Assembly (NCBI RefSeq): GCF_000723205.1
Contig: NZ_HG315671.1
Location: 1,151,351 to 1,215,350 of the forward strand
Direction: 5' to 3'
Length of the DNA stretch: 64,000 nt
Source of the DNA: Formosa agariphila KMM 3901
GTDB taxonomy: Bacteria > Bacteroidota > Bacteroidia > Flavobacteriales > Flavobacteriaceae
Both the position numbers and the translations under genes were made by a program. This document shows positions 19,703 to 29,716 of the stretch, in pieces (positions within the stretch are counted from its first letter, which is position 1; the number at the start of each line of letters is the position of its first letter). A model generated the notes under the pieces. The model had not been told where the DNA came from. It saw only the letters and a list, made by a program, of their open reading frames with translations, and did no database searches.

Positions 19703-22700
19703 ATGAATAAGAGTTTATGTTTAATTGCTTTCTGCTTTTGCTGTAATCTCATCTTCGGACAATTTACAAACCTAAAGTTCGAAAACCTTAATACAGAAGA
19801 TGGCCTCTCTAGTAGTACATGTTTAGAAGTGTTTCAGGACAGTAAAGGCTTTTTGTGGTTTGGTACCATCGACGGTTTAAATAAATATAACGGATATGAT
19901 TTCGAAATATTTAGACCCGTCTTAAACGATTCTACGTCCATAAGTAATAATAGAATTAATGCCATTCAAGAAGATTTGCAGCAGAACCTGTGGATTGGAA
20001 CGAATAACGGTTTAAATTTTTATAACCGAAATACAAACTTATTTAAACACATTCCTCTTTATAAAGAAGCTCATAAATTAAGCAGTACAAAAAAAATAAT
20101 TAATACGCTGTTATACGACGATACAAAGAATGTAATCTGGATTGGTACTAGTAACGGTTTAATTAAAATCACTTTAAACGACGATTCGAGTCAGCTTAAT
20201 AATCTCGTGCCGGAACATTTTGTATATTCAGACAAAGATGAAGCAAGTATAGATAATAACAATATTAATTCTATAGTAAAAGATAAAGATGGTAACATTT
20301 GGATAGAAACCAACGGAGATCATTTAAATAAATATAATCCGAAAACAAATAACTTCGAGCGTGTTTTTATAAGGCACAATTCTCCTTACGAACTTAACCA
20401 TATTCCTAAACGCTTATTTATAGATTCTACTAATGAGTTTTGGATAGGAAACGATTTATCTAATATTATCGTTTGGAATAAAGGTAGCGATACTTTTAAA
20501 CGTCTATCCTTAGCCGAAAAGAGCATACCTATTTATACGTTTTTCGAAGGATCTAAAGGTTTAATTTGGATTGTTACAGATGGTTCGGGTATCTTTTTAT
20601 ACGATAAACAAAAAGAAAAATTAAATCAAATAGTAAACAACCCTTCAGATCCTTTTTCCTTACCAGGAAATCAAGTGTCTGATGTTATTGAAGATAAAGA
20701 CGGGATTTTCTGGCTTGCAACCTACAACGAAGGTATAAGTAAGTTAGATATTAATAAATCGAGTTTTGGTCATTATTACTATCAAAATGATAAACCTAAC
20801 GGGTTGAATGAGAAAATTGTTCAATCGGTAATGCAAGATTCTAAAGACAGAATCTGGTTAGGTGCTTATAATGGTGGATTAAATTATTTTGATGAAGAAA
20901 ACAACGCATTTATAGCGTATAAACATGATCCTACAGATCCAAATTCTCTAAGTTCAAATAAAATAATGTACACGTTTGAAGATCTAGATGGCGACATTTG
21001 GGTGTGTACTTTAGATGGCGGAGTTAATAAGTTTAATCCCGAAACAAAGCGCTTTAAAACCTATTATCATCACGATAAAGATGTTAGTAGTATTGGTCAG
21101 AATTCTGTTTGGACAGGTATTCAAGATACAAGCAATCGCGTATGGTTTGGATTAAGAGACGAAGGTTTAGATATTTTAGATGTGCCAACTCAAAACTTTC
21201 ATCACTTTAAAATAGGCTCAAGTAATCAGGAAGGTTTACTTAGTAATTTTGTGTTTTCTTTACATATAGATTCTCAAAACAGATTGTTAGTAGGGACGTC
21301 TTTAGGTTTAAATTACATCAATTTAGATGAAATCGGACCAGGTATTCCTGAATACATAACGTTTTATGAGGTTGATATAAATGGAATCTCGGGAAACAGA
21401 ATTAATGATATTACCGAAGATGAATTTAATAACATTTGGTTAGGTACAGATATTGGTCTTTTTAAATTAGACGAAAACCTTCAGTTAGAAAAGTCATATT
21501 TTACATCAGATGGGTTAGCAAATAATCTAATTACTGGAGTTATTGACGATTTCAATAATAACCTATGGATTACCTCTCGTAGTGGTTTGGCGTTTTTAAA
21601 TCCGAAAACACACAGTATCAAAAATTTTAATACGCACGATGGAATACAAGGTTTAGAATTCCAAAGTAAATCCATTACGCGTACTAAGAATGGACGTATT
21701 CTTGCTGGAGGAATTAACGGGTTTAATGTGTTCCAACCAGAAGATATTAAGGTGGCGATAGCAGATACGTTATTTCCAATGATTTCAGCGGTGAAGGTGA
21801 ATAATGAGTATGTAAAATCTGGTGATATTTCTGAAACGAAAGAGCTTTTCTTAGATTATTGGCAAACAAATTTATCCTTCGAGTTTTTAGCACTTCATTT
21901 TAAAAATCAAGATAAAGTAAAGTACGCCTATAAAATGGACGGCTTAGACGATAATTACATTTTAGCGAAAGGAAATCGTATTGTAAATTACTCGAACTTA
22001 CATCCAGGGAAGTTTTCATTTTTGGTAAAAGCGACTTCTAATGACGATTGGGATAATGCTCCAGTAACGTCTTTAAATATTACCCTTAATTCTCCACCAT
22101 GGGAATCGTGGTGGGCATATACTATTTATTCGTTACTTTTTCTTTTGGCACTTTGGTATATAAACCAATTTTTTACAAATAGAATTAAAGACGAAAAGGA
22201 ACGAGAATTCGATCAGATGAAATTAGAATTTTTCATTAATGTGTCTCACGAATTTCGAACGCCGTTAACTTTAATCTTAAATCCGTTAGATAAATTAGTG
22301 TCTCAATACACTAATCCAGAGGTGGTGCAATCGTCTGCTAAATCCATACAGCGTAGTGCCAGAAGGTTGTTGTATTTAGTGAATCAGTTGTTAGATTACC
22401 GAAAAATGGAGGTTGGTATGGCACCGCTTCAGTTACAGAAAGGAGATATAATTAAGTTTAGTAACGATATTTATACGTTGTTTCAAGGTTTAGCGACTAA
22501 GAAAAATATAAATTATACGTTTACAGCAACATCAGATAAATTGTATTCTTATTTCGATTTCGATAAAATTGAAAAAATTCTAACCAATTTAATTTCTAAC
22601 GCCATTAAATTCACAAATAATGGTGGAGACATAAAGGTGTCTGTAGATAAAGTTATAAACCAGAAAACAGGTACAACCCGATTAAAAAAATCTAAAACGC

Positions 22701-23851
22701 TTAAAAATTATATTGAAATAGTTGTAGAAGATACGGGAATAGGATTAACAAAAGACCAAGTAGGTCGTGTGTTCTCAAGATTCTATAATGTAGATGTGAA
22801 TAAAACCGGAACAGGTATTGGACTAAACTTTTGTAAGGGTTTAGTTGATTTACATGGAGGAGAAATTTTTGTAGAGAGTGAATACGGTGTAGGAAGTAAG
22901 TTCGTCGTTAGAATTCCATATAACAAAAAAGCAGAGGCTAGTGTTGTTGAAGACGTAAAAGATGAATTCTTAATCAACTCTATGAAATCTGTAGAGTACG
23001 ATATGTTAATCTCAGAGGATAGTCAAGAAGTGGTAGATAAAGAATCTTCTAGCATGAAAAAAGAGTTCTCTAAAGTGCTTATTGTAGAAGATAACAAAGA
23101 GTTAAGAGAGCATCTTAGAAATGAACTAATGGATCGTTACGAAATTATTGAAGCGGTTAATGGTGAAGAAGGTTTAAAAAAGGTATTAAAACATTATCCA
23201 GACATTGTAATTAGTGATGTAATGATGCCTAAAATGGATGGTTTCGAATTATGTAAACGCATAAAATCGGAATTTGAAACTTGTCATATTCCTGTTATTC
23301 TATTAACAGCAAGAGCACTTGAAGAAGATCGAATAGAAGGTTATAAAACGGGTGCCGATGGGTATTTAGGTAAGCCATTTAATTTAAATGTATTAAAGGC
23401 TAGAATTATTAATCTATTAGAATCGAAACGTATAATTAGAGAGAAGTTCTCTAAACTTGGAGCTGTTATTACGCCAACAGAAGCGACTAGCAATTCTATA
23501 GATGAAGCCTTTTTAGAGAAAACAACCAAAGTTATTATAGATAACATAAGCGATACCGAGTTTAAACTAGAGCACTTATTAAAAGAAGTGGGCATTGGCC
23601 GTTCTCAGTTTTATAGAAAAATACAGTCTATAACAGGACAAAATCCGAGTAATTTTATTCGTACCATTCGTTTAAAATATGCTTCAGATTTATTGTTAAT
23701 GGATAAGTACACGATTAAAGAAGTTACTCATATGGCCGGGTTTAATTCTGCGGCTTATTTCGGTAAAACGTTTAAGGATTTATACAATATGACTCCGAGT
23801 GAATATGTAGAGAAAAATAAACCGGATGCTCCAGCAGCAACAGATGAATAA
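19703..23851 (+). CDS. Hybrid two-component system regulator (HTCS) of the PUL
   Basis: A one-protein signal system that senses an oligosaccharide in the periplasm and activates PUL genes. In order: signal peptide (1-20); a long two-component-regulator beta-propeller (~25-680) with repeated WIGT.GLNKY-type units; a Y_Y_Y domain (~700-790); a membrane helix (~803-823); a histidine kinase with His849 in VSHEFRTP and ATP-binding boxes NLISNAIKF, DTGIGL and GTGIGL; a receiver domain with Asp1172 in ISDVMMPKMDG; and a C-terminal AraC-type helix-turn-helix (~1260-1370). At 1382 residues it is full length. It is the only HTCS in the window and the natural candidate to bind the repeated promoter element. 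It lacks that element itself. Confidence 0.95.
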   Translation: MNKSLCLIAFCFCCNLIFGQFTNLKFENLNTEDGLSSSTCLEVFQDSKGFLWFGTIDGLNKYNGYDFEIFRPVLNDSTSISNNRINAIQEDLQQNLWIGTNNGLNFYNRNTNLFKHIPLYKEAHKLSSTKKIINTLLYDDTKNVIWIGTSNGLIKITLNDDSSQLNNLVPEHFVYSDKDEASIDNNNINSIVKDKDGNIWIETNGDHLNKYNPKTNNFERVFIRHNSPYELNHIPKRLFIDSTNEFWIGNDLSNIIVWNKGSDTFKRLSLAEKSIPIYTFFEGSKGLIWIVTDGSGIFLYDKQKEKLNQIVNNPSDPFSLPGNQVSDVIEDKDGIFWLATYNEGISKLDINKSSFGHYYYQNDKPNGLNEKIVQSVMQDSKDRIWLGAYNGGLNYFDEENNAFIAYKHDPTDPNSLSSNKIMYTFEDLDGDIWVCTLDGGVNKFNPETKRFKTYYHHDKDVSSIGQNSVWTGIQDTSNRVWFGLRDEGLDILDVPTQNFHHFKIGSSNQEGLLSNFVFSLHIDSQNRLLVGTSLGLNYINLDEIGPGIPEYITFYEVDINGISGNRINDITEDEFNNIWLGTDIGLFKLDENLQLEKSYFTSDGLANNLITGVIDDFNNNLWITSRSGLAFLNPKTHSIKNFNTHDGIQGLEFQSKSITRTKNGRILAGGINGFNVFQPEDIKVAIADTLFPMISAVKVNNEYVKSGDISETKELFLDYWQTNLSFEFLALHFKNQDKVKYAYKMDGLDDNYILAKGNRIVNYSNLHPGKFSFLVKATSNDDWDNAPVTSLNITLNSPPWESWWAYTIYSLLFLLALWYINQFFTNRIKDEKEREFDQMKLEFFINVSHEFRTPLTLILNPLDKLVSQYTNPEVVQSSAKSIQRSARRLLYLVNQLLDYRKMEVGMAPLQLQKGDIIKFSNDIYTLFQGLATKKNINYTFTATSDKLYSYFDFDKIEKILTNLISNAIKFTNNGGDIKVSVDKVINQKTGTTRLKKSKTLKNYIEIVVEDTGIGLTKDQVGRVFSRFYNVDVNKTGTGIGLNFCKGLVDLHGGEIFVESEYGVGSKFVVRIPYNKKAEASVVEDVKDEFLINSMKSVEYDMLISEDSQEVVDKESSSMKKEFSKVLIVEDNKELREHLRNELMDRYEIIEAVNGEEGLKKVLKHYPDIVISDVMMPKMDGFELCKRIKSEFETCHIPVILLTARALEEDRIEGYKTGADGYLGKPFNLNVLKARIINLLESKRIIREKFSKLGAVITPTEATSNSIDEAFLEKTTKVIIDNISDTEFKLEHLLKEVGIGRSQFYRKIQSITGQNPSNFIRTIRLKYASDLLLMDKYTIKEVTHMAGFNSAAYFGKTFKDLYNMTPSEYVEKNKPDAPAATDE

Positions 23852-23880
23852 ACCATGATGTAGAGCGTATTTAAGTAAAA

Positions 23881-23946
23881 TGGGTTTTAAGTTATTTAAA
23901 ATGACTTATAATTTAGAAGATTCCATTTCTAAAAAAATTAATATTG
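23881..23946 (+). promoter_or_regulatory. PUL regulon promoter element, copy 3 (GH88/GH3 operon)
   Basis: TGGGTTTTAAGTTAT at 23881, half-site 2 TTATAATTTA at 23907, -7-like TAATATTG at 23939-23946. The first 15 bases are identical to copies 8 and 9. Confidence 0.75.
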
Positions 23947-23976
23947 TATTACGTGGTACACCTTAAACCGTAATAC

Positions 23977-25188
23977 ATGAACAAGATTAATTTTTTTTGC
24001 TTAGCAACAGTCATGTCTCTGTTAATATTTAGTTGTAATAATTCTAATAAAAAGGAATCTACAGCACCTTTAAAGCAACCTGTACAAAATGGAACTGTTC
24101 TTGATCAAAATGTCCATAAATTAAAAAAAACCTTAAGCACGTTAAAATCGTACGATAGTTTTCCTAGACACATATACAAAGACAAAACAAATTGGGAATT
24201 TGTAAAAGTTCGTGATTGGTGTAGCGGATTTTGGCCAGGGACACTTTGGTATGCTTACGAAGCATCTAAAGATGAAACAATCTTAAAAGGAGCTAAACAA
24301 TTTACCGAGTCATTAAAACAAATTGCTTACACAGAGGCTAGGAATCATGATATTGGATTTCAAATATTTTGTAGTTATGGTAATGGGTATCGATTAACCG
24401 GAAACGAATCTTACAAACAAGTTATACTTGATGCAGCCGATACTTTAGCTACTTTATACAATCCTATAGTTGGTAGCATACATTCTTGGCCTACCAGAAC
24501 ACAGTATCCACACAACACCATTATAGATAATATGATGAATTTAGAACTGTTGTTTTGGGCTGCAAAAAATGGTGGAAGTAAATCACTCTACGATATCGCA
24601 GAGAATCATGCAGAAGTTACCATGAAGTATTTAGTGCGTCCTGATTCTAGTTCGTACCACTTAGGGTCTTTTAACGATAAAACTGGCGCATTTGTAAAAG
24701 GATACACACATCAAGGTTATGCAGACGAGTCTATGTGGGAAAGGGGACAAGCTTGGGGTATTTATGGGTTTGCGTTTTCGTATAGAGAAACAGGCCGAAA
24801 AGATTTCTTAGACACAGCCATTAAACTTTCAGATAAATTTTTACAACGTTTACCAGAAGACGGAATACCGTATTGGGATTTCGATGATCCTAAAATTCCA
24901 AATGCACCTAAAGATGCTTCTGCAGCCGCCATTGCTGCCTGCGGATTTTTAGAATTGTCAACTTTAGTAGATAATCCGCAATTACAAGATACATATTTTA
25001 AAGCAGGGAAAACTTTAATAGAAATACTGTCTACAGATGCGTATTTAAGCCAGTCTGAAAATCAAGCCTTATTATTACACTCTACAGGAAATCATCCAAA
25101 AGGTTTAGAAGTTGATGAACCAATAATTTATGCCGATTATTATTTTATGGAAGGATTAATGCGACTTAAAACACTTCAAAAATCTTAA
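23977..25188 (+). CDS. GH88 unsaturated glucuronyl hydrolase (lipoprotein)
   Basis: Removes the 4,5-unsaturated uronic acid that a lyase leaves at the non-reducing end of oligosaccharides. The 403-residue protein has a lipoprotein signal (Cys20, IFSC), then an alpha/alpha-barrel with RDWCSGFWPGTLWYAYE, HDIGFQIFCSYG, and IIDNMMNLELLFWAAKNGG. Asp125 (HDIGF) and Asp184 (IIDNM) sit in the contexts of the two essential aspartates of family GH88. It opens the operon that also encodes the nucleoside-hydrolase-like protein and GH3. A close paralogue lies at 60960-62189. Its presence implies that a polysaccharide lyase acts upstream. Confidence 0.92.
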   Translation: MNKINFFCLATVMSLLIFSCNNSNKKESTAPLKQPVQNGTVLDQNVHKLKKTLSTLKSYDSFPRHIYKDKTNWEFVKVRDWCSGFWPGTLWYAYEASKDETILKGAKQFTESLKQIAYTEARNHDIGFQIFCSYGNGYRLTGNESYKQVILDAADTLATLYNPIVGSIHSWPTRTQYPHNTIIDNMMNLELLFWAAKNGGSKSLYDIAENHAEVTMKYLVRPDSSSYHLGSFNDKTGAFVKGYTHQGYADESMWERGQAWGIYGFAFSYRETGRKDFLDTAIKLSDKFLQRLPEDGIPYWDFDDPKIPNAPKDASAAAIAACGFLELSTLVDNPQLQDTYFKAGKTLIEILSTDAYLSQSENQALLLHSTGNHPKGLEVDEPIIYADYYFMEGLMRLKTLQKS

Positions 25189-25192
25189 GATT

Positions 25193-26059
25193 ATGAAAAC
25201 TAAAACATTTACAGTACTTCTATTTGCTTTTGTATTAACCTTTAACATAAATGCGCAAACTATACCTTTTTCAACCGGACGAATTGTAATAAGTTCAGAC
25301 GGGAATGAGCATGATCACGACGATTGGGCGGCAACACCTTTTTCATTGGCTTTATTGGCTGCAAAGGGTTTGCAAGATTGTTTAACGGTGTACACGTTTA
25401 GCGATCATATTTGGGGTAGCAATCACGATCACGAAAATGCGCAAAAAGAGATGCAGATTAGTGCCTTAGAAGGACAGAAAATATTTCATTTTAACCACAC
25501 CAATTTTATCGAAGCTGTTGCCGATTCTACAAAAGCAATTCAAGCAATAGTGAAGGAAATAGACAGATCTAAAAAAGAAGATCCGTTAACCATAATAGCA
25601 GCTGGACCAATGCAAGTGGTGGGTAGTGCTCTTGCAAAAGCCGACCAGGCTAAATTAAAGTTTGTACGTATAATTTCTCATCATAGTTGGAACGATAATC
25701 ATGCCGATAAACCAAATAAATGGGAGCAACATTCGGGGTGGACTTGGAACGAAATAAAATCTAGTTTTGAATCTAAAGGTTTGATTTGCGATAGAATTTC
25801 CAATCAGAATGGCGGCGATGATTATGATGGTATGAAAGCACCTATCGAAAGATTCGATTGGATTAAAACATCACCAATTCGAGAACAGTCTGCAGAAGTC
25901 AAAAAGCAATTAGATTGGTTGTATAGCCGACAATTAACCTGTATTAAAAAAGGAGATTTTGACCCTTCAGATGCGGGAATGATTATTTATTTACTAACCG
26001 GAAAACAAAAAACAAATCCGGAAGATGCAAAAGCAATCATAGAAAATCCAGTAAAATAA
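25193..26059 (+). CDS. Secreted nucleoside-hydrolase-like protein of unknown substrate
   Basis: A 288-residue secreted protein with a signal peptide ending NINAQ. The mature N-terminus has a cluster of acidic residues and histidines, SSDGNEHDHDDWAATP, recalling the DxDxxDD calcium site of inosine-uridine nucleoside hydrolases. A central IIAAGPMQVVGSAL segment also fits that Rossmann-like fold. It starts four bases after the GH88 stop, so it is co-expressed with PUL enzymes. That suggests a glycosidic or sugar substrate rather than a nucleoside (inference). The family is recognised only at fold level. Confidence 0.5.
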   Translation: MKTKTFTVLLFAFVLTFNINAQTIPFSTGRIVISSDGNEHDHDDWAATPFSLALLAAKGLQDCLTVYTFSDHIWGSNHDHENAQKEMQISALEGQKIFHFNHTNFIEAVADSTKAIQAIVKEIDRSKKEDPLTIIAAGPMQVVGSALAKADQAKLKFVRIISHHSWNDNHADKPNKWEQHSGWTWNEIKSSFESKGLICDRISNQNGGDDYDGMKAPIERFDWIKTSPIREQSAEVKKQLDWLYSRQLTCIKKGDFDPSDAGMIIYLLTGKQKTNPEDAKAIIENPVK

Positions 26060-26095
26060 ATGTAATCACGTATTGCTAAAACCTTAAAATAAACC

Positions 26096-28501
26096 ATGAA
26101 GTTTAAAGCCACAGTAGTTCTTTTGTCCAGTGTGTTTTTGTTGTCATCATTCAAAACAGAAGGTCCAAAAATATATTATAAAGATTGGATCGATTTTAAT
26201 AAGAATGGCGTAAAGGATGTCTATGAAGATCCAAAAGCCCATATCGACGATCGTGTGTCTAATCTCATCTCCTTGATGAATGTAAACGAGAAAACATGTC
26301 AGCTAACGACCTTGTATGGTTTCGCACGTGTCCTCGAAGATGAATTACCAACAGCCAATTGGAAGAATCGTGTTTGGAAAGATGGTATCGCTAATATCGA
26401 CGAGCATTTAAATACCATTTGGAATCAAGAGAAAACACATACCTCGTATTCTTTTCCATATAGCACGCATGCCGAGGCTATAAATACGGTTCAGAAGTGG
26501 TTTATAGAAGAAACACGTTTAGGAATTCCTGTCGATTTTACCAACGAAGGCGTTCATGGATTATGTCATAAAAAAGCAACTCCACTTCCAGCACCAATAG
26601 GTATTGGAAGTACGTGGAATACAGATTTGGTTTATAAAGCGGGAACTATTGTTGGTCGAGAAGCTAAGGCTTTAGGCTACACCAATATTTATGCACCTAT
26701 TTTAGATGTTGCTAGAGATCAGCGATGGGGAAGAGTGTTAGAATGTTATGGCGAAGAACCTTTCCATGTTGCCGAAATGGGAAAACAAATGACACTTGGC
26801 GTACAATCGCAAGGTGTGGCTGCAACGCTTAAACATTTTGCAGTATATAGCATTCCAAAAGGTGCCAGAGATGGCGATGCACGAACCGATCCGCATGTCG
26901 CACCTCGAGAAATGCATCAGTTGCATTTATATCCATTTAAACGCGTTATTCAGGAAGCGAAACCTATGGGGATTATGAGTAGTTATAACGATTACGATGG
27001 TGTGCCAGTAACAGCGAGTTCTTATTTTTTAACTGAGTTACTTAGAGAACAATATGGGTTTAATGGCTATGTGGTATCGGATAGTGAAGCAGTAGAATAT
27101 GTGTCTGAAAAGCATCATGTTGCCGAAAACTATAAAGAAGCAGTGAGACAAGTGGTAGAAGCAGGATTAAATGTACGGACCACATTCCGCACACCAGAAT
27201 CTTTTATAGAACCGCTTCGTGAACTTATTGAAGAAGGAAAAATTTCAATGAAAACAATCGACTCTAGAGTGGCTGATGTTTTAAAAGTGAAATTTAGATT
27301 GGGATTATTCGATTCGCCTTATGTGGAGAATCCTAAAGCTTCAGATGATTTAGTGCATACAGCAGCCGACGAAGCGTTTTCAAAACAAATCAATAGAGAA
27401 TCTTTAGTGCTTCTTAAAAACGAAAATAATTTATTACCTCTAGATGTTAATCATCTAAAAAATATATTGGTTACTGGACCTTTGGCCGACGAGGTGAGTT
27501 TTACGTATAGCCGTTATGGTCCAGCAGATAATCCATCAACATCTGTATATCAAGGCATAAAAAATTACGCAAAAGATAAAGCGGAAGTACATTATGTTAA
27601 AGGCTGTGATATTGTAGATCCGGATTGGCCAGGAAGTGAGATTATTCCAACGCCACTTTCGGCATCTGAAGAAGCAAATATTGCTGAAGCCGTTGAGCAA
27701 GCCAAAAAATCGGACATTATTATAGCTGTAGTTGGTGAAGATGAAAAGCGTGTGGGAGAAACCAAATCGCGAACCAGTTTGGGGCTGCCGGGACGCCAAT
27801 TCCAACTCGTTCAAGCATTATATGCTACAGGAAAACCTGTGGTTTTAGTCTTAATTAACGGTCAACCACTTACTATTAATTGGGAAAATAAGTTTTTACC
27901 AGCTATTTTAGAAGCTTGGTTTCCAAGTACGGCAGCGGGAGAAGTGATTGCCGAAACGTTATTTGGAGATTATAATCCTGGCGGAAAACTAACGGTGACG
28001 TTTCCAAAATCTGTTGGACAAATCCCATTGAATTTCCCTTACAAACCAGGATCGCAAGCTGGGCAACCAGGTGCAGGACCTAATGGCTACGGCAATACAC
28101 GTGTTTTAGGTCCGTTGTACCCATTTGGTTACGGACTAAGTTACACGACGTTTGAATACAGTGATTTAGTTGTAAATCAGAAAACAAAGCAATCGCAAAG
28201 CGATATTGACGTGTCTTTTAAAGTGAAGAACACAGGAAAACGCGCCGGAGACGAGGTTGTTCAGTTGTATGTAAAAGACGAGGTGAGTAGCGTTACTACT
28301 TACGAATCTCAATTACGTGGTTTCAATCGTGTTGCTCTTGAGCCTGGCGAAACTAAAACCGTTCATTTTACTTTACATCCTGAAGATTTAGAGATTTTAG
28401 ATATTAATATGAATTGGACTGTAGAGCCTGGAGATTTCGAAATTATGGTAGGAAGTTCGTCTGTAGATATTCATTTAAAAGAAACATTTAGTGTGCTATA
28501 G
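26096..28501 (+). CDS. GH3 family beta-glycosidase (glucosidase or xylosidase)
   Basis: Exo-acting retaining beta-glycosidase. The 801-residue protein has a signal peptide, the GH3 N-terminal barrel with LKHFAVY and Asp329 in YVVSDSEAV as the expected nucleophile, the alpha/beta sandwich domain (ESLVLLKNENNLLPL), and a C-terminal fibronectin-like domain after YPFGYGLSYTTFEY. The N-terminal insert WIDFNKNGVKDVYEDP resembles a dockerin/EF-hand-like calcium loop. Whether it prefers glucose or xylose cannot be read from the sequence. With GH39, GH43 and GH31 nearby, beta-xylose is plausible. Confidence 0.9.
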   Translation: MKFKATVVLLSSVFLLSSFKTEGPKIYYKDWIDFNKNGVKDVYEDPKAHIDDRVSNLISLMNVNEKTCQLTTLYGFARVLEDELPTANWKNRVWKDGIANIDEHLNTIWNQEKTHTSYSFPYSTHAEAINTVQKWFIEETRLGIPVDFTNEGVHGLCHKKATPLPAPIGIGSTWNTDLVYKAGTIVGREAKALGYTNIYAPILDVARDQRWGRVLECYGEEPFHVAEMGKQMTLGVQSQGVAATLKHFAVYSIPKGARDGDARTDPHVAPREMHQLHLYPFKRVIQEAKPMGIMSSYNDYDGVPVTASSYFLTELLREQYGFNGYVVSDSEAVEYVSEKHHVAENYKEAVRQVVEAGLNVRTTFRTPESFIEPLRELIEEGKISMKTIDSRVADVLKVKFRLGLFDSPYVENPKASDDLVHTAADEAFSKQINRESLVLLKNENNLLPLDVNHLKNILVTGPLADEVSFTYSRYGPADNPSTSVYQGIKNYAKDKAEVHYVKGCDIVDPDWPGSEIIPTPLSASEEANIAEAVEQAKKSDIIIAVVGEDEKRVGETKSRTSLGLPGRQFQLVQALYATGKPVVLVLINGQPLTINWENKFLPAILEAWFPSTAAGEVIAETLFGDYNPGGKLTVTFPKSVGQIPLNFPYKPGSQAGQPGAGPNGYGNTRVLGPLYPFGYGLSYTTFEYSDLVVNQKTKQSQSDIDVSFKVKNTGKRAGDEVVQLYVKDEVSSVTTYESQLRGFNRVALEPGETKTVHFTLHPEDLEILDINMNWTVEPGDFEIMVGSSSVDIHLKETFSVL

Positions 28502-28590
28502 TTTATTGAGAACGCGTGCGAATAGTTTTACTATTTCAAAAACTAATTATAAAACAGTTAGAAATCAAGTCAACATAAGAAAAACCAAAT

Positions 28591-29544
28591 ATGAAAATAA
28601 TTAATGTACCCTTTAGGTCTGCAAAATCCATAGCGACGATGATTTGCTTCTTGACTATAAACGCTATGCTTTTTGCTCAGAATAAGGGAGAACAAAAGAT
28701 TTTAGACAGCTTTAAAAACAAGAAAGTTGTAGTGTATAAAACCGTAGATGATGTTGCTTTAGAAATGACTATTTTCTATCCGGATTCGAGTAAGCTACAG
28801 CAAAAAAATCCTTGGATGTTGCATGTGCATGGTGGCGGTTGGGCTGGGGGAAGTCAATATAATATACTTAAAAAATCGTTTTTAGGCACCTTAAAATCGC
28901 TGGTCGATAATGGAGTTGTGTGCGCTACCATTGAGTATCGAAAAGCAAAAGGGGATACCAATGCCTATGATGCTGTGGTAGATGCAAAAGATGCCGCTAG
29001 ATTTCTTTTAGAACACGCAAATACTTATAAATTAGATACGGAACGTTATGGTATTTGGGGAGGATCCGCAGGTGGACACCTTAGTTTAGTTACTGCTTTA
29101 GGCGATAATGCTGATTTTAAAGGTAATCCTGAGTTATTAAAATATCAGCCTAAGTTTAAATGTGTAGTATCTTATTTTCCGTTTACCTCGTGTTTAAATC
29201 CCGATCTAAGACCAGGTTCTATTTTTGAAGACGAAACACTGTTTGTTCGCTTATTGGGTGCGCCTCTAAATGAAAAACCAGAATTAGCACGCTTACTTAG
29301 TCCAACAGAATTATTAAAAGAAAATAGTCCACCTATTCTATTATTACATGGCGATAAAGATTCTATATTACCCATTATCAATTCAACATATATGATGGAA
29401 GTTGCAGAAGAAAAACATGCAGATGTAGAGTTGTTAACTATTAAAAATGCTGAACATAGTTTTAATGGTGCAAATATTTCACCTTCTATTTCGGAGTTAA
29501 ATGATTATGCTACGCGTTTTATATTGTCACATTTAAAGCAATAG
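28591..29544 (+). CDS. Secreted alpha/beta hydrolase, carbohydrate-esterase-like (BD-FAE type)
   Basis: A 317-residue esterase with a signal peptide ending MLFAQ. It carries HVHGGGWAGGS (oxyanion hole), GIWGGSAGGHLSL (GxSxG nucleophile elbow), LLHGDKDSILP (Asp) and NAEHSF (His), so the catalytic triad is complete. Related proteins in PULs remove acetyl or feruloyl groups from polysaccharides. It lies 89 bases after GH3 and probably ends that operon. The exact acyl group is unknown. Confidence 0.75.
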   Translation: MKIINVPFRSAKSIATMICFLTINAMLFAQNKGEQKILDSFKNKKVVVYKTVDDVALEMTIFYPDSSKLQQKNPWMLHVHGGGWAGGSQYNILKKSFLGTLKSLVDNGVVCATIEYRKAKGDTNAYDAVVDAKDAARFLLEHANTYKLDTERYGIWGGSAGGHLSLVTALGDNADFKGNPELLKYQPKFKCVVSYFPFTSCLNPDLRPGSIFEDETLFVRLLGAPLNEKPELARLLSPTELLKENSPPILLLHGDKDSILPIINSTYMMEVAEEKHADVELLTIKNAEHSFNGANISPSISELNDYATRFILSHLKQ

Positions 29545-29716
29545 TTGGTTAACAAATTTCAATGTTTAAGAATAGTAAACCATTAAATTATATAATAAAA
29601 GCATTTTAATTTAGGTCTTGAGTAGGTCATCTTTTTTATGATGGAAATCCGGTTGAAAACGTAGCGATTCGTTTTTTAGATTACATAATTATAAGTGTTT
29701 AAGATTTTAAAATAGT

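Noticed and set aside
29581-29640. Possible copy of the PUL element before the sulfatase at 29717
   Set aside because: Only TTAAATTAT resembles half-site 1; half-site 2 and the -7 are not convincing.
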